Part shown: positions 34,314 to 42,649 of the stretch, one piece after another
Numbering within the stretch: position 1 is the stretch's first letter
How the letters are laid out: the number at the start of each line of letters is the position of its first letter
The notes under the pieces: model-generated
Told to the model about the DNA's origin: nothing
The model's input: the letters and a program-made list of their open reading frames with translations, nothing else
The model's database searches: none
Assembly: GCA_016706255.1 (NCBI GenBank)
Contig: JADJJZ010000001.1
Coordinates: 124,001 to 188,000 of the forward strand
Length of the DNA: 64,000 nucleotides
Reading direction: 5' to 3'
From: Bacteroidota bacterium
GTDB taxonomy: Bacteria > Bacteroidota > Bacteroidia > Chitinophagales > BACL12
Translations under genes and position numbers: made by a program

Positions 34314-35279
34314 ATGTTGAAGCTACCGCAGTATTTTTTAGTTATTCTGATATTATTTTGTTTCGGGGCGAAATCTATTTACGGACAAAGTTCGGATATT
34401 TATTTGTTTATTGACTCCACCACAATTATCGGTAAAATTTCTGATAATCAGCTATTTACATCTGAAACAAGCGTTGCTTATACTATGCGTGGCAATACTA
34501 TTTATACCGGTGACACCACAACAACCCAGCAAATATTATTTTTAGTAAATGCGAAAGATATTTTAAGCAAAAAAACCGGTTTAGTTTACCAAAGCGATTC
34601 AAAAACGATTCAATACATAACCCGAAATGCTACCTTTTTTCTTGGTGATCATCCAATAGATGAAAATTTAGAAAAATTACTTTGGATGGAACCTCAAAAT
34701 GATAGCGTAATTCTAGTATACAGCGGTCCGGAGGGGAAAAACATTGGGTTTATCAGCGGAAAGTTTACTGAACAGGTGCAAATAGTTGCTGCTGCTCATA
34801 TGTATATCAAACATTATCATTTAGATGATCAGGTAAATGCACAGATGGCGGCTTTGTATGATACCAATTTGGGTAGTGGGATGGCCTATATCAGGCTGGC
34901 AAATGAATATGCACCTTATTTTGAGTGGGTTTGGGATGGCAAGATATTAAAACCGGCCTGGGGTTACCGCCCGGAGGATGAATGGTCATTTGATGGTAAA
35001 TATTTGAAGTCGGTGTGGTCGGCTGACCCGCAATCGGAATGGGTTTGGGATGGCAGTATACTTAAACCATTTTGGGAATCGGGAGTAGAAAATCAGTGGG
35101 TTTGGAAAGATGGCAATTTGAAGCCCTTTTGGGACTCAAACCCTGATTTGATGTGGATTCTGGACGGCGACATTATGCGTCCGATGTGGTCGTTTGACCC
35201 TGCAAGACAATGGCAGGTAGAAGGCGCATTTCCCTTGCCGCTGATCGCTTTTGTAGTGTTAGGTAAGGCAGACCGCTGA
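34314..35279 (+). CDS. Exported protein with five 19-residue Trp-rich repeats
   Basis: 321 residues. The signal peptide MLKLPQYFLVILILFCF... ends near IYGQ. The region to about 200 is beta-rich and contains MRGNTIYTGD. Residues 204-298 are five perfect-period 19-residue repeats (pattern E/Q/M-W-x-W/F/L-D/K-G-x-x-L/M-K/R-P/S-x-W-x-x-x-P-x-x), with a degenerate sixth start at 299. Similar WDGKxLKPxW repeats occur, as far as I recall, in small Bacteroidota proteins of the '4-fold beta flower' type; this is unverified. Function unknown. Head-to-head with mtnA, 2 bp between the start codons. Confidence 0.75.
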   Translation: MLKLPQYFLVILILFCFGAKSIYGQSSDIYLFIDSTTIIGKISDNQLFTSETSVAYTMRGNTIYTGDTTTTQQILFLVNAKDILSKKTGLVYQSDSKTIQYITRNATFFLGDHPIDENLEKLLWMEPQNDSVILVYSGPEGKNIGFISGKFTEQVQIVAAAHMYIKHYHLDDQVNAQMAALYDTNLGSGMAYIRLANEYAPYFEWVWDGKILKPAWGYRPEDEWSFDGKYLKSVWSADPQSEWVWDGSILKPFWESGVENQWVWKDGNLKPFWDSNPDLMWILDGDIMRPMWSFDPARQWQVEGAFPLPLIAFVVLGKADR

Positions 35280-35280
35280 T

Positions 35281-35310
35281 TTGGCGGTACCACCCATTTA
35301 CTTATCTTTG
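35281..35310 (+). promoter_or_regulatory. Promoter: TTGG (-33) and TATCTTTG (-7)
   Basis: TTGG at 35281-35284 and an exact TAnnTTTG box at 35303-35310 with 19 bp between TTG and TA. The leader to the OmpH/Skp ATG at 35340 is about 25 nt. The -33 element starts directly after the stop codon of the upstream gene. Confidence 0.6.
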
Positions 35311-35339
35311 CGCTTCATCTTAAAATTTAATCAGTATTT

Positions 35340-35843
35340 ATGAAACATTTAAAATTGTTGTTATTTACAATACTTGTTACAACAGCAGTATTCGCGCAGG
35401 CTCAGGGCAAAATTGCATATATAAATTCTCAGGAATTGTTAGTATTACTTCCGGAATATAAAGACGCTAATACACAACTTTCAGGTTATGCAAAAGAATT
35501 TGAAACACAATACCAGGTTTATGCTGCTGAATATCAAAAACTGGTTAATGAAATTCAGGGTGACCCAACTTTAAGTGAAGTGGCGCGTGAAGCGAAAATC
35601 CAGGATGCTTTGATGTTAGAACAACGTATACAACAATACGAACAAGAGATAAACGATAAAATTGAAGCTAAAAAAGCAGAATTATTTAAACCTATAATTA
35701 CATCGGTTACTGAAACAATTAAAACCGTTGCGAAAGAAAATGGTTATACTTATGTGATTGATAATTCGCTTGCTATTTTAATTTTGGCACCGGAAGGAGA
35801 TGATATTTTACCTTTAGTGAAAAAGAAATTGAATATTTTATAA
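35340..35843 (+). CDS. OmpH/Skp-family periplasmic chaperone
   Basis: 167 residues. Signal peptide to about residue 21 (VFAQAQ), then KIAYINSQELLVLLPEYKDA, the standard OmpH opening. A long charged coiled-coil hairpin covers about 45-130, and a C-terminal strand region has YTYVIDNSLAIL and DILPLVKKKL. Skp-like trimers hold unfolded outer-membrane proteins in the periplasm. It has its own promoter and terminator, so it is a single-gene unit; it is not next to bamA here. Confidence 0.9.
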   Translation: MKHLKLLLFTILVTTAVFAQAQGKIAYINSQELLVLLPEYKDANTQLSGYAKEFETQYQVYAAEYQKLVNEIQGDPTLSEVAREAKIQDALMLEQRIQQYEQEINDKIEAKKAELFKPIITSVTETIKTVAKENGYTYVIDNSLAILILAPEGDDILPLVKKKLNIL

Positions 35844-35862
35844 TTAAGTATTTATATTGTTT

Positions 35863-35904
35863 AATAGCCGGTTGGTATTTTTACTGACCGGCTATTATTT
35901 TTTT
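35863..35904 (+). terminator. Rho-independent terminator of the OmpH/Skp gene, overlapping the convergent gene end
   Basis: AATAGCCGGT (35863-35872) pairs with ACCGGCTATT (35887-35896), followed by A and seven T. The right arm and T-run are the last codons (A-G-Q-stop region) of the convergent T9SS gene ending at 35881. Confidence 0.88.
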
Positions 35905-37293
35905 AGTAATTATGTTATCTGTTGTAACGATAGTTATCATATAAACTGATAAGGGTAAATCAATGTTTAATTGAACATTTTTACTATTCATACCATCTTG
36001 CCCCAATAAAAAATTACCCGCTAAACTTTGAATGCGAATGGATTGAATATTTTCATTTGAAGTTAGGTTTAAAATATTTGCAGCCGGTTGAGGGAAAATT
36101 TGCACATTATTGTTACTTATTGTATTTTTTACAATATCTCCTGTTTCAAACATATCATATACTAAAGTAAACATGAGTGTTCCAAATTGTGTAGAAAATC
36201 CGGCTGCCAAAAAATGTGTATCGTCAATGCGTTTAATATCGTAACCTAAATCAGCACCGCCATTTTCGAAAAATTTGCGTTGTAAAATTTCGCCTGCTGC
36301 ATCAATTAAAAAAAACACCATATCATTTTCAGTGGCCAATGGATTATATCCGAAACCGGTAACATAATACGTTGAATCGCTTGCTATTGCTATATCGTAG
36401 CCGGCTTCAATTCCTAAACCCGGAGTGCTGTTTATAAATAAAATATTTCCTAGTGTATCAGCTTCAGCAATCAATAAGTCGAATTGAGGGTCAATTACTC
36501 CTGCAACTTCGCCGGAAAAAACCAGGTTACCATTATTGTTCAATAACATCGATTTACATCCGCTATTTTCATCAATTCCAAAAGCCTGATTAAATACTAT
36601 ATTTTCTTCGCGTGTAACTCTGGCATAAAATGGATTGTAAACGGTTGCAGAAATTTCTTTATCGCCGCTGATAATTAAATCACCACTTGGCAATTCGATA
36701 AGGGACATGCCATACTCATTGGTGTTATCACCAAAAACAATTTCCTGTATAAAATCACCATCCTGATTATAAATTACCGTGAGTACATCGTTTCCGGAAC
36801 CAATTGCACCTGTGACAAATCCGGTGACAGCAATATCACCGTTTTGCAATAAGGTAAGCCCATAAAAGTCTTCATTTGAAATACCGTTCCCATAAGATTT
36901 GAACCAGATTAAATTTCCTGCTGTATCGGTTTTCATAATAAAACCATTGGTGTTTCCGGTAAGTGTGTCCGTTTGATCGCCACAAACAATTGAATAAGTG
37001 TTATCAAAAAACACCATATTATTTACAAATTCATTGTGACCATCCCCATATAAATAAGCAAATTTAATATTGCCATTTTTATCAAGTTTTGTTAGAGCAA
37101 TATCATCCGTATTATTTTCAAAATTGCGTGCTGTTCCTGCAAACCAGATATTTAAGGCATCATCAAATACAGCAGCACTTCCGCGGTTATTACCGGCCGG
37201 GTCGCCAAATTGCAGGCTGCTAAATGTTATTTGTGCCCAACAATTACCAAAACAAATAGTTAATAAAATGAATAACCCGTATTTATTTATCAT
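35881..37293 (-). CDS. T9SS-secreted protein with beta-propeller-like (SBBP/WD-type) repeats
   Basis: 470 residues. A signal peptide ends near CWAQ. The body repeats a pattern of W-F-A/G-G-T, D-I-A-L-T-K-L-D-K-N-G-N and 'D-x-x-G-N-x-x-(F/W)' about six times, the style of delta-60/SBBP beta-propeller repeats that record numerical run-on text-like sequences in Bacteroidota. The final 80 residues (IFPQPAANILNLTSNENIQS ... TTDNIITKKIIAGQ) are a type A T9SS sorting domain. Expected on the cell surface or secreted; function unknown. The gene end shares DNA with the terminator of the convergent Skp gene. Confidence 0.82.
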   Translation of the reverse strand: MINKYGLFILLTICFGNCWAQITFSSLQFGDPAGNNRGSAAVFDDALNIWFAGTARNFENNTDDIALTKLDKNGNIKFAYLYGDGHNEFVNNMVFFDNTYSIVCGDQTDTLTGNTNGFIMKTDTAGNLIWFKSYGNGISNEDFYGLTLLQNGDIAVTGFVTGAIGSGNDVLTVIYNQDGDFIQEIVFGDNTNEYGMSLIELPSGDLIISGDKEISATVYNPFYARVTREENIVFNQAFGIDENSGCKSMLLNNNGNLVFSGEVAGVIDPQFDLLIAEADTLGNILFINSTPGLGIEAGYDIAIASDSTYYVTGFGYNPLATENDMVFFLIDAAGEILQRKFFENGGADLGYDIKRIDDTHFLAAGFSTQFGTLMFTLVYDMFETGDIVKNTISNNNVQIFPQPAANILNLTSNENIQSIRIQSLAGNFLLGQDGMNSKNVQLNIDLPLSVYMITIVTTDNIITKKIIAGQ

Positions 37294-37310
37294 ACCTTTT
37301 CAAAGGTATA

Positions 37311-39764
37311 TTATTTATTTTTCTTCAGGTATAAATAATCGAGATAGTAAAGGAGTTTGATTGAAAAGTTATTTCCAACCGGTGAATCAAAAACTGCATC
37401 CAGGTCATCAATATAATTTTCGGGTAATAATTGACCAAATTGATATATTGAGTTTTTCCAAACGATATTCAATTCACTTCCGGGTGCAAAAAACCAGGTG
37501 TAAACAAAATCGACATTAAAGGCATTAAAATTCACATCGTCGGTTGAGTTTCCTTTTTCGTTGAAACTGTTATAGGTTGTAGGCAATAAACTACCATCAT
37601 CACCCAAATTAAAAAATTCGGAATATTCGGCGTAACTCCAGTAGTGGCGGGCGCGCAGACTAAAACTCATTTTTACATTCGGTGTATAGTTTACACTCAA
37701 TAAACCTTCAAAAGTAACATTGTCGCGGATACCAAAAATGATTGAATCAGGTGTAGTGGTTACAAAACCAACATCATTAGGCCAGAAGAAACGACCGGCA
37801 TAAGCAGATAATAAAATTTTATCATTCAATCTGAATCGTGGTCCAAAATCGATGTTGTGACGGTAACGTCCTTTTTCAGCGAATAAACGCAAATTGCTGC
37901 TGGCATCAAATGCAAAACGTTTACTGTAATCAGATGAAATCCAGCCACCGAAATTGTAATTTATAGGATAAGTATAATACCTGCCCGGTTCACGTGGTTC
38001 AAAATAATCGTATGTAACTACAGGTTCGGTATAAATCCATAAACCCATAAAAACGAAATTGCGGAAATTACCCCATGCATCAGCATTAATTGAAAAATTA
38101 TGAAATACATCCGGATTTATTATCCTTGTATAATTGATATCGATAGTTAGATTAAGTTGATTTAAATGCCATAACGGGTCGTAAGTATGATAACTGGTAT
38201 TCCCGAAAAAATTGAGCAAATTATTTATGGGCAGATATCCCAAATCGTTGTTATTATAGGTTTGGCCTGTATATTCATACCCTGCGGCAAAGCGACGTTT
38301 GCCACCTGATTTACCTGCAGATAAATAATGATAAACACCATTGTTTTCGGCAGATTCAACACCGGTGTATCGCTGACTGTAAGCGGCACCACCTTCTATT
38401 GCATAAATATTCGTTTTATTATTCAGTGAAAAATTTGCCGCGGTAACATTTGCATCTGCAAATCCACTTTCACGAATCACATTGGTATTTGTAAAAGTTA
38501 CGTAGGAATTATTTTTCAAACTTTGATCAAAAACCAACACATTATAATTTGTTCTCGGACCGGTAATCGTTGTACTTTCATGTCCGGTTGAATCCTGAAT
38601 TACGGCAACAGTTTCTCCTTCCACCGCATTAAATACACCAACCCCTAAACCGGTAGTGGTTCTCCCGGAGAGTTTAGCTGCATTTAATAATCTTGCCTGT
38701 GTTGGATTGCTGATAATTGTTGACGAAGGATCAGTGCCATATAATACATCATAAAATTTTTCAGGTGTAGATCCTACCCTTCTGGAATAAAATAATCCGC
38801 TTTTATTAAAGAGCTCTGTTCCTTCGGTAAAAAATTGTCGCTGCTCCACAAAATATGTTTCAAAAGGAGTAAGATTTAAAACCTGATTATCACTTTGCAC
38901 CTGGCCAAAATCAGGAATCAAAGTCATATCTAATGTAAAGGCATCATTTAAACCATATTTTAAATCAGCCCCACCATTAAAACTCCAAGAATGTGAAGTT
39001 AGGTCAGCATCATTATCTCTAAACACATCATAATAAGTTGAAAAATATGGAGAAAGTGACAGGCGAACCGGTGCTTTTATATCTTTAATTCCGGTTAATA
39101 AACCACTTTGATTAACAAACCCTTGAATTTGCGGGTCAATTGGGTTCCAGGCACTTTTATCGCGGTTGCGTTTTACTTCGCGAACAAAATTGATGTACCA
39201 GGTTTGTTCTTCCTTGTTTGGAAAACGAATTGCGCTATAAGGAATTTTAATTTCTGCAACCCAGCCATCCTCAACAATTTTTGCTTCACTTACCCAAACA
39301 GCATCCCAGCTAAAGTCTTCACCATTATTACTACCCGGGTAAGTTTTTGCTTCACCTTGCACACCGGATGCAGTCACAAAAAATTCAACTCCGTTTACAC
39401 CTTCCATATACGGGTCAAGAATAATTCCGATAAAATCTGCTGAACCAAATTCATCACGAGCAGCTAAATCTTTTTGAATACTGTCGGGCTGATTGTCATA
39501 CATTTTTGCACCAATGTAAATTGCCGTATTATCATAAATTATTTTGAAGGAAGATTTAAATGCAGAAGGTGTATTCCAATTAAATTGAAACTGTATAAAA
39601 TCGGTTGCTTCCTGTGCGTTTTGCCACTCAGGTTCATCTAAATTGCCATCGATGTGAATATTACCGGTGATGCGGGTTGCAGCCAGTTGTTTGCGCTGAA
39701 TATCCTGAGCTTCCGATTGCAAAAAAGCGCAGATTGCAACAAGGGTAATAAGTGGTTTACGCAT
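37311..39764 (-). CDS. DUF5916-type outer-membrane protein with CBM9-like N-terminal domain
   Basis: 817 residues. A signal peptide (to about 19, SEAQ) is followed by a carbohydrate-binding-module-9-like domain (about 30-215) with IHIDGNLDEPEWQNA, IYIGAKMYDN and FADFIGI-type segments, then the DUF5916 barrel-like part with GADLKYGLNDAFTLDMT, IPDFGQVQSD, EQRQFFTEGTELF and YSRRVG. It is expected in the outer membrane. The substrate is unknown; similar proteins often accompany peptidases or hydrolases. It lies 18 bp upstream of the T9SS gene on the same strand, probably in one transcript. Confidence 0.88.
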   Translation of the reverse strand: MRKPLITLVAICAFLQSEAQDIQRKQLAATRITGNIHIDGNLDEPEWQNAQEATDFIQFQFNWNTPSAFKSSFKIIYDNTAIYIGAKMYDNQPDSIQKDLAARDEFGSADFIGIILDPYMEGVNGVEFFVTASGVQGEAKTYPGSNNGEDFSWDAVWVSEAKIVEDGWVAEIKIPYSAIRFPNKEEQTWYINFVREVKRNRDKSAWNPIDPQIQGFVNQSGLLTGIKDIKAPVRLSLSPYFSTYYDVFRDNDADLTSHSWSFNGGADLKYGLNDAFTLDMTLIPDFGQVQSDNQVLNLTPFETYFVEQRQFFTEGTELFNKSGLFYSRRVGSTPEKFYDVLYGTDPSSTIISNPTQARLLNAAKLSGRTTTGLGVGVFNAVEGETVAVIQDSTGHESTTITGPRTNYNVLVFDQSLKNNSYVTFTNTNVIRESGFADANVTAANFSLNNKTNIYAIEGGAAYSQRYTGVESAENNGVYHYLSAGKSGGKRRFAAGYEYTGQTYNNNDLGYLPINNLLNFFGNTSYHTYDPLWHLNQLNLTIDINYTRIINPDVFHNFSINADAWGNFRNFVFMGLWIYTEPVVTYDYFEPREPGRYYTYPINYNFGGWISSDYSKRFAFDASSNLRLFAEKGRYRHNIDFGPRFRLNDKILLSAYAGRFFWPNDVGFVTTTPDSIIFGIRDNVTFEGLLSVNYTPNVKMSFSLRARHYWSYAEYSEFFNLGDDGSLLPTTYNSFNEKGNSTDDVNFNAFNVDFVYTWFFAPGSELNIVWKNSIYQFGQLLPENYIDDLDAVFDSPVGNNFSIKLLYYLDYLYLKKNK

Positions 39765-39851
39765 GCCTGATTGGTTGAAGATTACAATGGTATTTATTTT
39801 TTTTCGAAATATTACTAAATACCCTGTTAATTGATGTTAAATCGTATAAAC

Positions 39852-39882
39852 AAAAAAAAAGAGCCTGCAAGTGCAGGCTCTT
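39852..39882 (-). terminator. Rho-independent terminator of the esterase lipoprotein gene
   Basis: On the minus strand AGAGCCTGCA and TGCAGGCTCT pair around a CT loop and are followed by a run of nine T. It lies 20 bp beyond the stop at 39903 and separates that gene from the DUF5916 gene. Confidence 0.93.
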
Positions 39883-39902
39883 ACAATTAATTGTAGCGGT
39901 AA

Positions 39903-40862
39903 TTATTGAACAGTTGGTGTTCCGGTTAAGAAACCAAGTTTGATCAAAAATTCGTCTGATAATTTTAATGATTCTTTATAATATTTACCATCCTGAAATT
40001 TAACGCTGGTAAATCCGTGTTTCATTTTATCATAAGCATGTAATTCAGCAGTATTTCCGGCAGCCTGATAATCGGTACAAAATTGTTGCACATATTGGAA
40101 GCCTGAAATACGGTCAGCTTTACCATGAAAAATAATTGCAGGTGGCATACCGGATTTAATATTGGTTAAGGGATTGATAGCGCCGGCATGTGATTCACTG
40201 TCAGGTGCTTTTTCATCATCCTTAAACTTCACAATACGGAAATCGTGTTCCATTGAGTTTACAACAGGGTTTAATAATACCATTGCATTCGGTTTACAAG
40301 AAACAGCAGTATTATCGGTTGGGTCTTGCCAGTTACTGTCGTCCATAGCACATTCAATAGCCAGGAATCCACCTGCTGAGCCGCCACCAACAATAACTTT
40401 ATTTGGATCGATATTTAGTTCCTCAGCATGTTCGCGCACATAACGCACTGCACTTTTGGCATCATAAATACAACTTAAAGCATTGCCTTTGTTGCGTGAA
40501 ATTACGCGGTAATCGGCAGTAATGGCAACAATACCACGGCTTGCGAAATACTGGCAATGAGGTTCATATTGTGAAGGACTGCCGTGTAAAAAGGCGCCTC
40601 CGAAAAAGTATATGATAACTGCAGTAGGGTCTTGTTTTTTATGTTTTTCAGGGTAATATATGTTGAGATGCATTTCAACGGTATCGTTGATTTTTTTGTA
40701 AACCGGAGTTGCATCAGCCGTGCTTAAAACGGGCTCATAATTATTGGGATTTTCATCCTCATTTTGCATTTCAGCTAAGGATTTGTCCTTTTTTTCGAGC
40801 TTATCCTTGCAGGAAGCCAATAAAACAGTAGCAATTGCTGCACTGAGCAGTAGTTTTCGCAT
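39903..40862 (-). CDS. Alpha/beta-hydrolase (esterase) lipoprotein
   Basis: 319 residues with a lipoprotein signal (LLASC, Cys18). The fold carries IIYFFGGAFLHG (oxyanion region, corresponding to HGG), the nucleophile Ser162 in GGGSAGGFLA, Asp250 in HGKADRISGF and His282 in KMKHGFTS, a complete triad. It resembles the BD-FAE/acetyl-xylan-esterase-like group, so it may deacylate a sugar polymer or a xenobiotic ester at the membrane. The charged linker after Cys18 supports surface or periplasmic anchoring. Single gene with its own promoter box (TACCTTTG) and terminator. Confidence 0.86.
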   Translation of the reverse strand: MRKLLLSAAIATVLLASCKDKLEKKDKSLAEMQNEDENPNNYEPVLSTADATPVYKKINDTVEMHLNIYYPEKHKKQDPTAVIIYFFGGAFLHGSPSQYEPHCQYFASRGIVAITADYRVISRNKGNALSCIYDAKSAVRYVREHAEELNIDPNKVIVGGGSAGGFLAIECAMDDSNWQDPTDNTAVSCKPNAMVLLNPVVNSMEHDFRIVKFKDDEKAPDSESHAGAINPLTNIKSGMPPAIIFHGKADRISGFQYVQQFCTDYQAAGNTAELHAYDKMKHGFTSVKFQDGKYYKESLKLSDEFLIKLGFLTGTPTVQ

Positions 40863-40878
40863 GTTGGTAAATTTTGGG

Positions 40879-40886
40879 CAAAGGTA
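40879..40886 (-). promoter_or_regulatory. Bacteroidota -7 promoter box (TACCTTTG)
   Basis: Exact TAnnTTTG match 16 nt upstream of the esterase lipoprotein ATG at 40862. Confidence 0.5.
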
Positions 40887-40974
40887 AGAAGAATTTGAGC
40901 AGATTAGTGCTTAAAACGGCACCGTTTGCATTACTTTTAAAAAGTGTAAACCCCTATGGGTCAACTTATTGCCC

Positions 40975-40982
40975 TATATTTG
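40975..40982 (+). promoter_or_regulatory. Bacteroidota -7 promoter box (TATATTTG)
   Basis: Exact TAnnTTTG match 19 nt upstream of the ATG at 41002. It argues against a TTG start at 40969, which would lie ahead of the box. Confidence 0.5.
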
Positions 40983-41001
40983 GGCAAAATTTAAAATAAC
41001 T

Positions 41002-42588
41002 ATGAAAAACAAAATCACGACCATGATTACATGCTGTTTAATGACAGCGGGCGTATTTGCTCAAAACTTCGATTTAGACTGGGGAACGGCAACTGAGGCC
41101 GGAAGTAATTCCGCTTCTTACCTGCCGATAGGTTTTCACGGTGGATTCTTTTATACCGTTCAGTTTGAAAAAGGTGATGGCAATCTGATAAAAGTTGACA
41201 CCAAAAATAATATCGTTATGCAAAAGGAGTTGGTGACTGCAGAAAAGAAATTCGAAACAGAAATGATGTTCAGCCGCGGTGAAAATATTATTTTTTTAAA
41301 CACCGATTTTGAAAACAAAGAAAACAGATTATCTGTATTAGCAACTTCATTTAATTACACCGGTAAATTATTATCAGTAAAGCCGAAATCTTTAGTTTCA
41401 ATCACCGTTGAAAAAAACAATGAAATAACTGATTTAAAATATAAATTATCACCGGATAGTTCGAAATTGCTCATCATAATGGATCACAATATGCCAAATA
41501 AAGAAAATGCAAGATTTACGGCATGTGTGGTTGGCACCAACGATTTGAAATTAATTTGGCAGGACACTTATGATGTAGAATATGATGATACTGATTTCTC
41601 TTTATTATCATGGGCTGTTGACAATAATGGAAATGCATTGGCATTAGCTGTAATTAGTGGTGGTGAAGGAAAAAGATTAATGCAATACAGCACCCGTATG
41701 TTTTCAATTGATGCTGCCTCTAAAAAAATTGTTGATCGTGAATTAAAAATTGATGGTAAATATATTTCAAGTGCACTCATCCGATTTGTTACCAATAATA
41801 ATCTGATGATTACAGGCTTTTATAATGAATTAACAGATAAAGGTAAAAACGAAGGAATTGAAGGTGCATTTATGTGTATAACAGATGTACAAAATTTAGA
41901 AAATTTAGATTTACGTACGCATAAAATCGACGCAAAAACAAAAGCTGCAATCACCCCTTCAGGCGGTTGGGCTAAAATGATGGGTGGTTCTCAATTAAAT
42001 GCATATAATATTCGCGATATCGGTATTCATGCTGATGGGAGTGGATATGTTATTGCTGAACAACAGTATATCACCTATTCTTCTTCTTCCAATTCTGAAT
42101 CCAGAACTTTTAATTTTAATCATATTATCATTTATGCCTTTGACGCAAATCAGGAAATAACCTATATGGCATCAATCCCTAAATACCAGCGTACAACAAT
42201 TACAGCGCCTAAGTTGAGTCTTGGAGGGGCAGTTTCAATAAGTGTAACTGTTTGGACAGGTTCATTAATTAGACAAGGTTATAAATACAATAGTTATATT
42301 TCATATGAGCAGGATGGCAAAATTTATATCATGTATAACGACCATCGCGATAACGGCGATGCGCGCACATTGGATGATGTAAAAGTGATGGCGAATAAAG
42401 ACAAAGCGAATGCAGTAATTGTAACTGTTGACAGCGAAGGTAAGTGGGAAAAAGAAGCATTGTTTATTGGAAAAGATATTGATGTGATATTAGAAACCAG
42501 TAGTTCGATGCCTATTCCTAATGAAGGATTTATTATTTCCTGTGAACGCAAAAAAGACGTTCAATACGCTCGAATAAAAATTGAATAA
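41002..42588 (+). CDS. Exported protein of unknown function (528 aa)
   Basis: The start at 41002 gives the signal peptide MKNKITTMITCCLMTAGVFAQ. The mature 500-residue protein is beta-rich with regularly spaced segments such as NLIKVDTKNNIV, LLIIMDHNM, GNALALAVISGG, HADGSGYVIAEQQYIT and KIYIMYNDHRDN, which suggests a propeller or beta-sandwich array. No conserved family, catalytic motif or T9SS domain is recognised. The end ...DVQYARIKIE is short and unlike a sorting domain, so a periplasmic location is likelier. It has its own promoter and terminator. Confidence 0.75.
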   Translation: MKNKITTMITCCLMTAGVFAQNFDLDWGTATEAGSNSASYLPIGFHGGFFYTVQFEKGDGNLIKVDTKNNIVMQKELVTAEKKFETEMMFSRGENIIFLNTDFENKENRLSVLATSFNYTGKLLSVKPKSLVSITVEKNNEITDLKYKLSPDSSKLLIIMDHNMPNKENARFTACVVGTNDLKLIWQDTYDVEYDDTDFSLLSWAVDNNGNALALAVISGGEGKRLMQYSTRMFSIDAASKKIVDRELKIDGKYISSALIRFVTNNNLMITGFYNELTDKGKNEGIEGAFMCITDVQNLENLDLRTHKIDAKTKAAITPSGGWAKMMGGSQLNAYNIRDIGIHADGSGYVIAEQQYITYSSSSNSESRTFNFNHIIIYAFDANQEITYMASIPKYQRTTITAPKLSLGGAVSISVTVWTGSLIRQGYKYNSYISYEQDGKIYIMYNDHRDNGDARTLDDVKVMANKDKANAVIVTVDSEGKWEKEALFIGKDIDVILETSSSMPIPNEGFIISCERKKDVQYARIKIE

Positions 42589-42606
42589 TACGTAACTTAA
42601 CAATAA

Positions 42607-42649
42607 ATACCCCAACAGCACGTTAAATTTGTTGTTGGGGTATTTTTTT
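42607..42649 (+). terminator. Rho-independent terminator whose T-run ends at the next start codon
   Basis: ATACCCCAACA and TGTTGGGGTAT form 11 base pairs around a loop of about 15 nt and are followed by a run of T. The ATG of the PIG-L deacetylase gene begins at 42650, directly after the T-run. Confidence 0.88.

Noticed and set aside
42629..42649. Upstream TTG start for the PIG-L deacetylase.
   Set aside because: Seven extra codons would lie inside a terminator stem and the lipoprotein signal would be misplaced; the ATG at 42650 is right.
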